Source of the DNA: Cohnella phaseoli | Lineage (GTDB): Bacteria; Bacillota; Bacilli; Paenibacillales; Paenibacillaceae | Reading direction: 5' to 3' | Length of the DNA: 64,000 bases | NCBI RefSeq assembly: GCF_003386235.1 | Contig: NZ_QRDZ01000042.1 | Location: forward strand, 23,451 to 87,450 | Shown here: one piece after another, positions 44,402-52,449 of the stretch | Numbering within the stretch: position 1 is the stretch's first letter | Layout of the letters: each line of letters starts with the position of its first letter | Notes under the pieces: generated by a model | Told to the model about the DNA's origin: nothing | Seen by the model: the letters and a program-made list of their open reading frames with translations, nothing else | Databases searched by the model: none | Translations under genes and position numbers: made by a program

Positions 44402-45193
44402 TCATCGCACATCGGCAATGCCGACGTACGGCCACTGGGTTCCCAGCGCAAACGACAGGCCGAACAAGGCAGCCGTCACGGCTCCGAAGACGATGTCCCG
44501 GTAGCTGAACCCGATAACATAATAATAGGTTCTTCTCGCTTGCCCGGCAAACCGCTTCGCCTCCATCGCGACCGCGATCCTGTGCGCCCGCCGAATGCTC
44601 TGCGCCAGCAGCGGTATCGCATAGCGGTGCCACGTCCGATAGAGCGTCTTCAGCCTGCCTTGTTTTCTCATTCCTCTGATTTTCAGCGCGTGGCGCAGCG
44701 TCTGGAACTCCTCGGCGAGAATCGGGATCATCCGCATCGCGGCGAGAAAGCTGTAGGCGTATTTCGGCGGCAGCTTCGCCTTCTGCATTAGCGCATAGAA
44801 CAGATCGACAGGGCGCGTCGTCAATCCGAACAGCAGGCCGACCGCCGCCATGCTCAGCGCCCTGCAGCCGAGATGAAGCCCGCGATAATAGCTTTCCTCG
44901 GTAATATGGACGATGCCCCACGAAAACCACGGCGTCTCCCCGCTACCGAAAAACATCATCCCCGTGGCCGAGGAGATGAAGACGAGCAGGAAGGGGGAGG
45001 AGTACAGCAGCAGTCTGCGCCAGGGATGGCCCGACCAGAGCAGCAGGAGTACGGAGCCGGCCGCCACATTCGCCATTACGTTGAAGTTATGAATAAGAAT
45101 AATCGCGAAAAACCAGAGGGAAAACAACGCCAGCTTCACGACGGGATTAACGCGATGCAGCCACGTCCGTCGATGGGGAAAGGTCAATTGCAT
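44402..45193 (-). CDS. ykoC: ECF transporter T component of thiamine-precursor uptake, YkoC-like
   Basis: From the ATG at 45193 (GGAGGGGAGG upstream) this is a 263-residue CbiQ/EcfT-type membrane protein with about five helices and the two Ala-Arg-Gly-like coupling motifs that grip the ATPases ('RHALKIRGMRKQGR', 'RAHRIAVAMEAKRF'). It starts 47 nt inside the ATPase gene, so the two are translationally coupled. With YkoE and YkoD it forms an energy-coupling-factor importer for hydroxymethylpyrimidine, the thiamine precursor. Confidence 0.9.
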   Translation of the reverse strand: MQLTFPHRRTWLHRVNPVVKLALFSLWFFAIILIHNFNVMANVAAGSVLLLLWSGHPWRRLLLYSSPFLLVFISSATGMMFFGSGETPWFSWGIVHITEESYYRGLHLGCRALSMAAVGLLFGLTTRPVDLFYALMQKAKLPPKYAYSFLAAMRMIPILAEEFQTLRHALKIRGMRKQGRLKTLYRTWHRYAIPLLAQSIRRAHRIAVAMEAKRFAGQARRTYYYVIGFSYRDIVFGAVTAALFGLSFALGTQWPYVGIADVR

Positions 45194-46694
45194 TCGCCAG
45201 CCTCCCCTCCCGGACGCGCCAGACGGCCGTGCAATAGCGTTCTGCGATTCGGGGATCGTGCGTCGCCATGAGAATCGCCGCGCCTTCCGAACGGAGGCGC
45301 TCCAACAATTCCAACAAAGCGAACGCATTGCGCGCGTCCAGTCCGAACGTCGGCTCGTCGAGCAGCAGTAACCGCTGGCCGCGGACGATGGCGGAAGCGA
45401 CGCTGAGTCTCCTCTTCTGTCCCATCGACAACTGATACGGATGACGGCTCGCGCATTCGGCCAACTGCAATTCCTCCATCAGCCGCTCGCTTCTCTCCCG
45501 CCGCTCCCCCGCTTCCATCCCGTCGACCAGCAGCGAATATTCGATCTCGTCGCGAACCGTGTTCGTCACGAATTGAAACTCGGGGTTCTGGAAAACAAAC
45601 GCCGCATATTCCGCCAACCGCTCCGTCTTGCGCAGCTCCTTTCCCGCCATCCTGCACAGCCCTTCCGTCTGGATCAGACGCATGATTGCGAGCAGGAGCG
45701 AGCTTTTGCCCGCTCCGTTGTCGCCCATAATCGCGATCCAATCCCCCGGCTTGACTTCCGCTTTCTCAACCTTGATGACCGTCTTCGCACCTCTTAGACC
45801 GCAGTACTCCTGAAGCTCTAGCATTGGCGACTTCAGATGTTCCCCGTTCGGCCGGGCGCTCCCTTCAGTCCGTTCTGTAACGTCCCACCGCGTGCCAAGC
45901 TTTCGGTCGCGCTCCTCCCAGATTCCCGGATACCAGATGCCGTAGCGAATAAGCTCAAGCTTATATTGCGCGAAAATATCGACTGGCGCGCCGTCCGCAA
46001 CGATCTCGCCGCTTGGCCCGACCACGACGATCCGGTCGAACAGATCGGCGACTCCCTCGATTTTATGCTCGACGGCGATCAGCGTCATGTCATCCGCGAC
46101 CGAGCGAATCGTTCGCCATACCTGCTCCGTTCCCTCTTCGTCGAGCAGCGCCGTCGGTTCGTCCAAGAACAGCACCTCCGGCTCCGTCGCGAGCGCGGTT
46201 GCGATTGCCAGCCGCTGCTTCATTCCTTGCGAGAGCGTCTGAATCGGCACATGCGGGTCAGGCAGGTCGAGCCCGACCTGCTGAAGATGACGGACGATGC
46301 GAGCCGACATTTGCTCGCGCGGCACCTGCAGGTTTTCCAGCACGAAAGCCAGCTCTTCATCTACGTAGGGCATGCAAAACTGCGTATCCGGATCCTGAAA
46401 GACGTATCCCCACCGCTCAGGCACGACCGTCTCGTCCGCAAGCATCGGCACCTCGACGGAACCGGGAATGAGCCCGCTCAGAACTTGCAGCAGCGTCGAC
46501 TTGCCGCAGCCGCTCGGGCCGAGCAGCAGCGTATGCTCCCCTTTGCGAAACGAAAGAGAAACGCCTCGGAACAGCAGGGCGTCCTCTCCGGCGAATTTCA
46601 GCTTCAGGTTCGATACGGCTGCTGCTATAGCATCTCCGAGCGCTGATTCGGAGCACAGCGCAGCCGCACCAGAAGAAACCGCGTTGCTCGTCAC
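45147..46694 (-). CDS. ykoD: ECF transporter double ATPase, YkoD-like
   Basis: Two ABC ATPase domains are fused in 515 residues. The first has Walker A 'GPSGCGKSTL', signature 'LSQGMKQRL' and Walker B 'VLFLDEPTALLD'; the second has 'GDNGAGKSSL', 'LSMGQKRRLSVA' and 'LLLLDEPTFGLD'. All ATPase residues look intact, so both sites should hydrolyse ATP. The start is a GTG at 46694 whose TGA overlap with the ykoE stop (GTGA) couples translation. It powers the YkoC/YkoE membrane parts. Confidence 0.93.
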   Translation of the reverse strand: MTSNAVSSGAAALCSESALGDAIAAAVSNLKLKFAGEDALLFRGVSLSFRKGEHTLLLGPSGCGKSTLLQVLSGLIPGSVEVPMLADETVVPERWGYVFQDPDTQFCMPYVDEELAFVLENLQVPREQMSARIVRHLQQVGLDLPDPHVPIQTLSQGMKQRLAIATALATEPEVLFLDEPTALLDEEGTEQVWRTIRSVADDMTLIAVEHKIEGVADLFDRIVVVGPSGEIVADGAPVDIFAQYKLELIRYGIWYPGIWEERDRKLGTRWDVTERTEGSARPNGEHLKSPMLELQEYCGLRGAKTVIKVEKAEVKPGDWIAIMGDNGAGKSSLLLAIMRLIQTEGLCRMAGKELRKTERLAEYAAFVFQNPEFQFVTNTVRDEIEYSLLVDGMEAGERRERSERLMEELQLAECASRHPYQLSMGQKRRLSVASAIVRGQRLLLLDEPTFGLDARNAFALLELLERLRSEGAAILMATHDPRIAERYCTAVWRVREGRLANAIDLSPSTDVAASR

Positions 46695-47329
46695 GACCGA
46701 TGAAGCGCGTCGTAGTCCTGCCTGGAAGCGGGACGCAGCGGCTTCGTCGCTCCCGTCAATTCCAGCGCTTTAGCCAAAGAATAGGCGAAAATGCCGGCAA
46801 TCGCGATGCTGCCGACCAGACGCAGCCCGATAAACAGCGTATAGTTCCATGCCGTCAACCGGTCGATGTAGCCGTAGCCGAAATCCAGCACCAGCGAGCC
46901 CGCCGCCGCTCCGATTGCCGCCAGCGAAGCGACCCATACCGAGGAATTGCGATACAGGAAGGCGGCGAACACAAGCTCCGCTCCAAGTCCTTGCAGCAAT
47001 CCGTACCACAGCGTTGCCACTCCCCACTCGCTGCCTAACAGCGCGCTTATGCTGGCCGCGGCGACCTCCGCCAGTACAGCAACGCCCGGCTTGCGCAGGA
47101 CGAGGAACGCAAACGTTCCTGCGAGAAACCACATTCCGTACGACAACTGTTCCGCATGCAAGCCAAGCGGCTTGAAGACGTCGTACATCGGTCCCCATAT
47201 TTTGTAGATGATGCCGAATACGACCGCGATGACAAGCGCGACCAGAATATCGGCCAGTTTTAATCCCCGGGCTCTCGTCCCTTGCCTGTCTCCTTGCCCT
47301 CTTCCTTGTGCCTGCCCAGCTTGCGCCAT
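46691..47329 (-). CDS. ykoE: ECF substrate-binding (S) component for thiamine precursor, YkoE-like
   Basis: The 212-residue membrane protein has about five to six helices and the YkoE pattern 'LADILVALVIAVVFGIIYKIWGPMYD' (split across helix 1) plus 'GMWFLAGTFAFLVLRKPG'. A hydrophilic Gly/Arg/Gln-rich N-tail of about 23 residues precedes helix 1. The ATG at 47329 follows AAGGAG and a second GGAG. Position directly behind a TPP riboswitch supports hydroxymethylpyrimidine as substrate. Confidence 0.92.
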   Translation of the reverse strand: MAQAGQAQGRGQGDRQGTRARGLKLADILVALVIAVVFGIIYKIWGPMYDVFKPLGLHAEQLSYGMWFLAGTFAFLVLRKPGVAVLAEVAAASISALLGSEWGVATLWYGLLQGLGAELVFAAFLYRNSSVWVASLAAIGAAAGSLVLDFGYGYIDRLTAWNYTLFIGLRLVGSIAIAGIFAYSLAKALELTGATKPLRPASRQDYDALHRS

Positions 47330-47445
47330 AGCTCCAACACTCCTTCTCCCGAATGGTATAAATTGCTTCTTGAACGCTCAGAAAGGCAATCAAGCAACAA
47401 AGTCTTCCGGGTCCCAGCGAACATCAAAGCACTCGGCACGCAACC

Positions 47446-47478
47446 AAAAAAGCCCGCCCTTAACGAGCAGGGCAGGCT
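47446..47478 (-). terminator. Riboswitch expression-platform terminator
   Basis: On the minus strand AGCCTGCCCTGC pairs with GGGCGGGCT and runs into TTTTTT. It lies between the TPP aptamer and ykoE, so TPP binding should end transcription here. Confidence 0.88.
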
Positions 47479-47504
47479 AGCGCACGGCATCCGAAGATAC
47501 GCGA

Positions 47505-47600
47505 CCAAAGTTGTCTCTACGCTGGCATTACCCAGATCAGATCGACGGTCAGCGGCATACGGCCGCAATCTCAGCCTGACTTTATCAAGCACCCGTTTCT
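47505..47600 (-). promoter_or_regulatory. TPP riboswitch (THI element)
   Basis: The minus-strand RNA contains GGGTGCTTG, then the THI-box parts CAGGCTGAGA and CTGATCTGGGTAATGCCAGC followed by GTAGAGA. These are the conserved pyrimidine- and pyrophosphate-binding helices of the TPP aptamer. It sits about 270 nt before ykoE with a terminator between. Confidence 0.95.
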
Positions 47601-47654
47601 TTGCGATTCAATTGTCTATAACTTACCCCATCAGCAAGGATTTGGCAATACTCT

Positions 47655-47981
47655 CTATACTGGCGGTCCGAATAGTTCTCGTAAATAATCTCTACGTCCG
47701 TGAAGAATGCGGTAGATGATCACTATATTTTCGACAAGCCTGTAAAAGACTAAATACGGAGATACGACAATAAATCGATATCCGCGCTGTATGAGCGTAT
47801 ACTCATCTTCCGGCAACATTGATCCCATATTAGGGAATTCCGCCAACGAGGAGATTTGACGATTGATTCTTTCTAAAAGCTCATCTGCAGCAGACACATT
47901 GTCCTGAGAAATGTAGGAGAAAACTTCATCCATATCGTCAACTGCGGCAGGAGTATATTTAATGCTACTCTTTGACCGCAT
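47655..47981 (-). CDS. RelE/ParE-family toxin of a type II toxin-antitoxin pair
   Basis: The 108-residue protein has the RelE/ParE fold signature: 'YTPAAVDDMDEVFSYISQD' helices at the N-terminus, 'MGSMLPEDEYTLIQRGYRFIVV' and the terminal strand 'VIIYRILHGRRDYLREL' with the basic residues used by such toxins. It may cut mRNA on the ribosome (RelE) or poison gyrase (ParE); 'ILHGRRDY' leans toward the ParE-like subgroup. The start overlaps the antitoxin gene by 17 nt. Confidence 0.9.
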   Translation of the reverse strand: MRSKSSIKYTPAAVDDMDEVFSYISQDNVSAADELLERINRQISSLAEFPNMGSMLPEDEYTLIQRGYRFIVVSPYLVFYRLVENIVIIYRILHGRRDYLRELFGPPV

Positions 47982-48237
47982 TCAACTTCCTCCGCATTCG
48001 AGCCATCACTTCGTCGTGATCGACAAGCTCCTGTCCCTCAGCGACCTGCTTTTCCGCCACTAACAGTTTTGCTTGCAATTTAATGCGAGCTTCCATTCGC
48101 CGATACGTTTCGTGACTCATCACGACAAGATCAGCTTCACCGTTACGAGTCAAGATTACAGGCTCATCCAGCTCATGACAATATTTCGAAAATCCATTAT
48201 AGTCCTGCCGGATCGTCGTAGAAGGCTTGATATTCAT
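47965..48237 (-). CDS. Phd/YefM-family antitoxin
   Basis: The 90-residue protein starts with a Phd/YefM DNA-binding domain ('IRQDYNGFSKYCHELDEPVILTRNGEADLVVMSHETYRRM' in parts) and ends with a charged helix that should wrap the toxin. The ATG at 48237 follows GGGGTGGGC. It would neutralise the RelE/ParE toxin and repress the operon by binding the palindrome over the -10 element just upstream. Confidence 0.9.
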   Translation of the reverse strand: MNIKPSTTIRQDYNGFSKYCHELDEPVILTRNGEADLVVMSHETYRRMEARIKLQAKLLVAEKQVAEGQELVDHDEVMARMRRKLNAVKE

Positions 48238-48267
48238 TCGCCCACCCCTACCCCTATGACATTATTC

Positions 48268-48300
48268 TGACGATATTATATCATCAAAATAACGGTTCAA
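48268..48300 (-). promoter_or_regulatory. Toxin-antitoxin promoter with palindrome centred on the -10
   Basis: TGACGATAT-T-ATATCATCA (48268-48286) is a palindrome with one mismatch that contains the minus-strand -10 TATAAT (48275-48280). A TTGAAC at 48295-48300 is the best -35 but only 14 bp away. This fits negative autoregulation by the antitoxin. Confidence 0.55.
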
Positions 48301-48355
48301 TCCACTTTGAGCTTTGAAGACGCTTTAGTGACATACAACCCTTGATATTGGTTGC

Positions 48356-48518
48356 TTCGTACGGTTTTCCTACAAACGTCCTCCGTTTGGCCTGGTTCGA
48401 GCTGGTTTGTACGGTTTATCCTACAAACGCTCGTCGTTTGAGCCTGGTTCGAGCTGCTTTGTACGGTTTATCCTACAAACGCTCGTCGTTTGAGCCTGGT
48501 TCGAGCTGCTTTGTACGA
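48356..48518. repeat. Tandem repeat, about three 52-bp units
   Basis: Units start at 48356 (50 bp, degenerate), 48406 and 48458 (52 bp, the last two identical apart from the edges), then a partial copy at 48510. Each begins TTTGTACGG and contains the hairpin CAAACG-CTCGT-CGTTTG. The period is not a multiple of three, so it is non-coding. The rest of the gap 48238-48625 holds the toxin-antitoxin promoter and nothing else I can support. Confidence 0.85.
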
Positions 48519-48625
48519 ATTTCCGACTAACTTTCCTGCGTAAGCTCATGTGTGCAAATAGATATGCCGTAAAAGTTCAAATTGTTTCCAATCAATTTGA
48601 ACCGTTGTGGGTTATGATTACACCT

Positions 48626-49309
48626 TTATTTTTCAGCCTGCCGATACAGCTCGCGACTCTTGTAGCCGGCCTTCATAATCGTTTTCATCTCTTCCCGCCG
48701 CTTCTCCTGCGTCTCCTCCTGCTTCGCGCTGTATACGTAACGGGCCCAATCCTTGCGGTAGCCCGGCGTAAGCGACTGATAGAAGGCCAACAGATCGGGA
48801 GAATCGGCCAAATCCCGTTCCACATTCGGAATCAAGGCGACGTAGTCGTCCACCCGCTGGCTCGGCTGCGACGATCTCGAAGCCGCCTTCCCCTTGCTCG
48901 CCGCTGCGTCTGCCTTAAACCCGACAACGGTAAACACATCGTCCAGCCCGACCATTCTCGCGAATTTGACGCTGCTCCCTCCGATGTAACCTTCCTCGTC
49001 GGCGCCGAGTCCCGGGAACAGATCGTCGCGGTGAATAGACGTTGCGTACTTTTTATTGCCGAGCTTCGGGTAAGCGGTGAATAAATAGCCGTTCGGGCGG
49101 AGCGCCCCCTCGGCGATTACCCGTTCGACAAGACTCTTTAACTCGGCCATATCCAGCACGAAGGCGAACACAAGATCATACCCGCCGTCCTTGAGCGACG
49201 TATCGTACCCCGTCAATTCCGCGAGGTAATCCGTCCCCTCCGGCTGGTTTAAAATCGCGACCCGCTCGTATTTGCGCAAGCCCAGCTTATCTACGATTGT
49301 TTTCGACAT
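48626..49309 (-). CDS. YdeI/OmpD-associated family protein (hypothetical)
   Basis: The 227-residue protein has two parts. Residues 1-125 resemble DUF3052-type folds ('LGLRKYERVAILNQPEG', 'GYLFTAYPKLGNKK'). Residues 145-227 match the C-terminal YdeI/OmpD-associated region ('FYQSLTPGYRKDWARYVYSAKQEETQEKRREEM'), found in many bacteria and loosely linked to cell-envelope stress. No membrane segment is seen; a Ser/Lys/Ala linker joins the halves. The ATG at 49309 lies just after a perfect inverted repeat with a -10 in its loop. Function is unknown. Confidence 0.75.
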   Translation of the reverse strand: MSKTIVDKLGLRKYERVAILNQPEGTDYLAELTGYDTSLKDGGYDLVFAFVLDMAELKSLVERVIAEGALRPNGYLFTAYPKLGNKKYATSIHRDDLFPGLGADEEGYIGGSSVKFARMVGLDDVFTVVGFKADAAASKGKAASRSSQPSQRVDDYVALIPNVERDLADSPDLLAFYQSLTPGYRKDWARYVYSAKQEETQEKRREEMKTIMKAGYKSRELYRQAEK

Positions 49310-49323
49310 GGCTTTATCCTCCA

Positions 49324-49364
49324 GGCGATTATCGGTCTGTACATCATTATAGCCGATAATCGCC
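49324..49364 (-). promoter_or_regulatory. Perfect 12-bp inverted repeat around a -10 element
   Basis: GGCGATTATCGG (49324-49335) and CCGATAATCGCC (49353-49364) flank 17 nt that hold TATAAT on the minus strand (49346-49351). It is directly upstream of the ribosome binding site of the YdeI-like gene and behind the GH51 gene. It may be an operator or an mRNA hairpin. Confidence 0.6.
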
Positions 49365-49375
49365 GGGACAAGCTT

Positions 49376-50905
49376 CTATGCCTTCTCGAACCGAAGCAAA
49401 ACGATGCTGTGCGCCGGAACGGTCAGAGTGTTGTCGATCGATACTCCCATACGCAGGACGGGAACGACCCGCTCGGGGGCTTCCGACGTATTGGAAGCGT
49501 GAATATCGTCGTGATGCAGCGACCAGACGGCCGCCGAGCTTCCGTATCCTTCCGGAATGCCGAGGGAAAGATCGAAGCCCGACTCCAAATGCCGGTTCAC
49601 GATCGCCACCCGCAGGCTTCCGTCTTCTCCGATCGCTCCGACGGCATCAATGTAAGGCGAGGATACCGGCTGATGCTTGCGCGCCAGCTCTTCGCCGTAT
49701 TCCGGATTGCTCACCAGCGGCACCGGCGTCAGACGAGAAGGAGACTGTACCTCGACGCTCACGCTCTTCCCCGTCATCCACTGCCCATACTGCTTGAACA
49801 GATGGTATAACGGCGTTTTGACGACGGCATCCTCCGTCACGTTCATTACGCCGTTCCCGTTGACGAGGAACACATAGTTCGCCATGCCCACATGCGGGCT
49901 TAGCCGAATCATCGCATGGAACACTCCCGCTGCGAAGATTGCGTCCTGAAGATTGCGGGGACTGTTGCGGTTAAGGAGGTACCCCCCATTGCCGGACGGA
50001 TCGACTTCATAGTGGCGGATGTTCCATTCGTCCAGGGAAAGGCGAATCGGGTGCCCGGGCTTCTTGTTCATCCTGCTCAGCGTCGTTTCCAGCGTGCCGA
50101 TCATTTTGCGCAGTTGATTCTCGAAGTAGACCGGCGTGAATGCGATCGGATAGTATTCGTCCGAGCTTTCCCGGTCGACGGAGCAGCCGTAAATGTGAAT
50201 CGTCAAGTAGCTGAGATATTTGCCCGCAGCCTCAATGACTTTGCGGTCCCACTCCTCGTCGTTTCCTTCGTAGGATCCGACGCCAAGCAGCTGCAGCTGC
50301 GAGTCGTACTTCTTGGCGAACTGCGCCCAGTTCGCCAGCTTGGCTGCGTACTCGTCCGCGCCGAGCTGGCCGGCCTCCCAGTCCCCCCAAGTCTCGTTGC
50401 CGATGCCCCAGAGCCGAACGCCGTAAGGCTCTTCGCGTCCGTTATCCTTGCGCCACTTGGCATCCGCCGTTTCTGCGCCGTTGCAGTAATCGATCCAGCG
50501 CAAGGCATCGACCAGCGTCCCCGTGCCCAGGTTCACGTTCACGTAGGGCTCCGCGCCGACCTGCTCGCACCAGCTCAGGAATTCGTCCGTTCCGAACCGA
50601 TTCAACTCCTGTCCTCCCCAGTGCCAGTTCGGACGAACCGGCCGCTGCTCGCTAGGTCCTACTCCGTCCTTCCAGTCATACAGATCGACGTAACAGCCTC
50701 CCGGCCAGCGAATAACCGGAACGCCCAATTCCCGGGCGGCCTCGATGACATCCTTCCGTAAGCCCTGGCCATCGGACCGAGCCGAGTCGCCGTCCCACAC
50801 TCCCGGATACATGCAATTGCCGAGATGCTCGAAATATTGACCGTAAATATAAGGACTGATCTCGCCTGTCCGTTCTTCTTCCCTAATTGTGATGATGGCT
50901 TTCAT
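49376..50905 (-). CDS. Alpha-L-arabinofuranosidase, GH51
   Basis: The 509-residue enzyme has the GH51 landmarks: 'SPYIYGQYFEHLGNCMYPG' at the N-terminus, the acid/base Glu171 in 'GIGNETWGDW' and the nucleophile Glu293 in 'LSLDEWN', followed by the C-terminal beta domain. No signal peptide is present, so it acts in the cytosol and removes alpha-L-arabinofuranosyl groups from imported arabino-oligosaccharides. The ATG at 50905 follows GAGGAGG. It is the last sugar gene of the operon at 49.4-55.9 kb and points to arabinan- or arabinoxylan-derived ligands for that importer. Confidence 0.95.
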   Translation of the reverse strand: MKAIITIREEERTGEISPYIYGQYFEHLGNCMYPGVWDGDSARSDGQGLRKDVIEAARELGVPVIRWPGGCYVDLYDWKDGVGPSEQRPVRPNWHWGGQELNRFGTDEFLSWCEQVGAEPYVNVNLGTGTLVDALRWIDYCNGAETADAKWRKDNGREEPYGVRLWGIGNETWGDWEAGQLGADEYAAKLANWAQFAKKYDSQLQLLGVGSYEGNDEEWDRKVIEAAGKYLSYLTIHIYGCSVDRESSDEYYPIAFTPVYFENQLRKMIGTLETTLSRMNKKPGHPIRLSLDEWNIRHYEVDPSGNGGYLLNRNSPRNLQDAIFAAGVFHAMIRLSPHVGMANYVFLVNGNGVMNVTEDAVVKTPLYHLFKQYGQWMTGKSVSVEVQSPSRLTPVPLVSNPEYGEELARKHQPVSSPYIDAVGAIGEDGSLRVAIVNRHLESGFDLSLGIPEGYGSSAAVWSLHHDDIHASNTSEAPERVVPVLRMGVSIDNTLTVPAHSIVLLRFEKA

Positions 50906-50919
50906 CCGATCATCCTCCT

Positions 50920-52416
50920 CTAGCTGCCGCTTTTTCGGGCGAACGGATTATGATGGCTCGCCGTATTGCCGGATCCGTCGATTTTCGTCAGGCGCAAGCC
51001 GGCATCCCGCCGCTCCTTCACGCCTTCCGCGTCCAGCAGGTACTGCCCTTGCTCAATCAGTAGCCGCCGGACTTCGGCAACCGGCACTTTCCGCGTCTTT
51101 AATCCCTGCCGCACGGCCAGCGCCGCCGCCGTTCCGGCTCCCTGCCCGATCCCCATCGCCGTCGCCATGACGCGCACCGAACCGAACGCATTGTGCGTCG
51201 CCGAGATGCAGCGCCCGGCCACGAGCAAATTATCCACTCCTTGAGGTAGCAAGCTCCGGTACGGAATTTCGTAGACGGCCTTGCCGGAGCCGGTGAATAC
51301 CTGCTGCTCTCCTTCCGGCGGGTGAATGTCGATGGCGAACGTGCCGCAGGCAATGCCGTCTTCGAACGCCCGGCTGTTCAGCACATCCTCCTCGGTCATC
51401 GTGTAATCGCCGACGATATGCCGCGTTTCCCGGATGCCGACCTGCACGCCCGTATCCAGAACGTAAGCGTCCTCGAAGCCTCCGATATGCCGCTTCATGA
51501 ACTCGGTTACCGCCCAGGCCTGATGACGCGTTTCGATCTCGGCTCTCGTCAGGTCCAGGACGTTCGTTCCGTCGATGCCTTGGAGACGGGTGCAGTTCAC
51601 CGCGAATTGCCCTTCACGGGGCAGCTCGTACATGAGAATCCGCGGCGCGGCATCCTTAGGGTACTCTCCCCGCTCGACCGCCGCTTGGATGATTTCCTTC
51701 ATTCCGAGAAAAGCGAGCGCGCTTTGCGAATCGATCTCTTCGTCGGTCGGAGAATCCTTGAGCAGATGCCGGTTCGCCTTCATCCACGCCTTTAATCGTC
51801 CCATGTCGACGCCGGCCACCCGGTAAAAGAGCGTCACCGGCTGCATCGCGCCGTCGGATTCCCGCCCCTTGACGAACGGAGCGCCGATTCTCGCGGCGAC
51901 GTCTGCGTCGGCCGAGCAGTCGATCACTGTTTTCGCCCGGATCGCCTGTCGTCCGGATTTGCTTTCGACGATCACGCCGACGATCCGTCCCTCTTCCGCA
52001 TACGCATCGGAGAACGTCGTATGAAGCATGAGCTCGACGCCCGCTTCCTTCAGCATTTCGAACAGCACGAGCTTCATGCCTTCCGGGTCGAACGGGGACA
52101 TCGAAGCATTGTCGAACGTCAAGTCCGTGACGTGGCCCGGAGATACCGTCTTCTTCACCAGCCGGTCGACGACCTCTCCGGCTACGCCGCGGATGACCTG
52201 ATTTCCGTTCACGTCGTGGAACGTAAACATCGGATTGACCATCGCAACCGTCAGATTGCCGCCGACGAATCCGTATCGTTCCAATAGCAGCACTTTGGCG
52301 CCGTTGCGTGCAGCTGCGACCGCAGCGCCGATTCCTGCGGGTCCTCCCCCTACGACGAGCACGTCCGGCTCCGCCATGACGGGGATACGCCGAGTCGATT
52401 CTTCAATATAGTTCAC
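50920..52416 (-). CDS. FAD-dependent oxidoreductase (FAD_oxidored family)
   Basis: The 498-residue protein starts with a Rossmann FAD site 'DVLVVGGGPAGIGAAVAAARNG' (about 19-40, given in part) and has 'LLERYGFVGGNLT', 'DCSADADVAARIGAPF' and a C-terminal 'VRVMATAMGIGQGAGTAAAL' that closes the FAD pocket. This PF12831-type family is often found in carbohydrate loci but its reactions are mostly uncharacterised. The start is a GTG at 52416 after GGAGCGGAG. It lies between the binding protein and GH51 genes in one operon, so it probably acts on a sugar or a sugar derivative; that is inference. Confidence 0.85.
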   Translation of the reverse strand: MNYIEESTRRIPVMAEPDVLVVGGGPAGIGAAVAAARNGAKVLLLERYGFVGGNLTVAMVNPMFTFHDVNGNQVIRGVAGEVVDRLVKKTVSPGHVTDLTFDNASMSPFDPEGMKLVLFEMLKEAGVELMLHTTFSDAYAEEGRIVGVIVESKSGRQAIRAKTVIDCSADADVAARIGAPFVKGRESDGAMQPVTLFYRVAGVDMGRLKAWMKANRHLLKDSPTDEEIDSQSALAFLGMKEIIQAAVERGEYPKDAAPRILMYELPREGQFAVNCTRLQGIDGTNVLDLTRAEIETRHQAWAVTEFMKRHIGGFEDAYVLDTGVQVGIRETRHIVGDYTMTEEDVLNSRAFEDGIACGTFAIDIHPPEGEQQVFTGSGKAVYEIPYRSLLPQGVDNLLVAGRCISATHNAFGSVRVMATAMGIGQGAGTAAALAVRQGLKTRKVPVAEVRRLLIEQGQYLLDAEGVKERRDAGLRLTKIDGSGNTASHHNPFARKSGS

Positions 52417-52449
52417 TTTCTCTCCGCTCCTTCCGGGAAAACGCAGTTT

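Noticed and set aside
43812..44930. 372-codon frame over the IF-3-like and ykoC genes
   Set aside because: Different frame from both recognised genes, with Gly/Arg-rich shadow composition.
48356..48518. CRISPR array
   Set aside because: Units are contiguous tandem copies without unique spacers and no cas gene is present.
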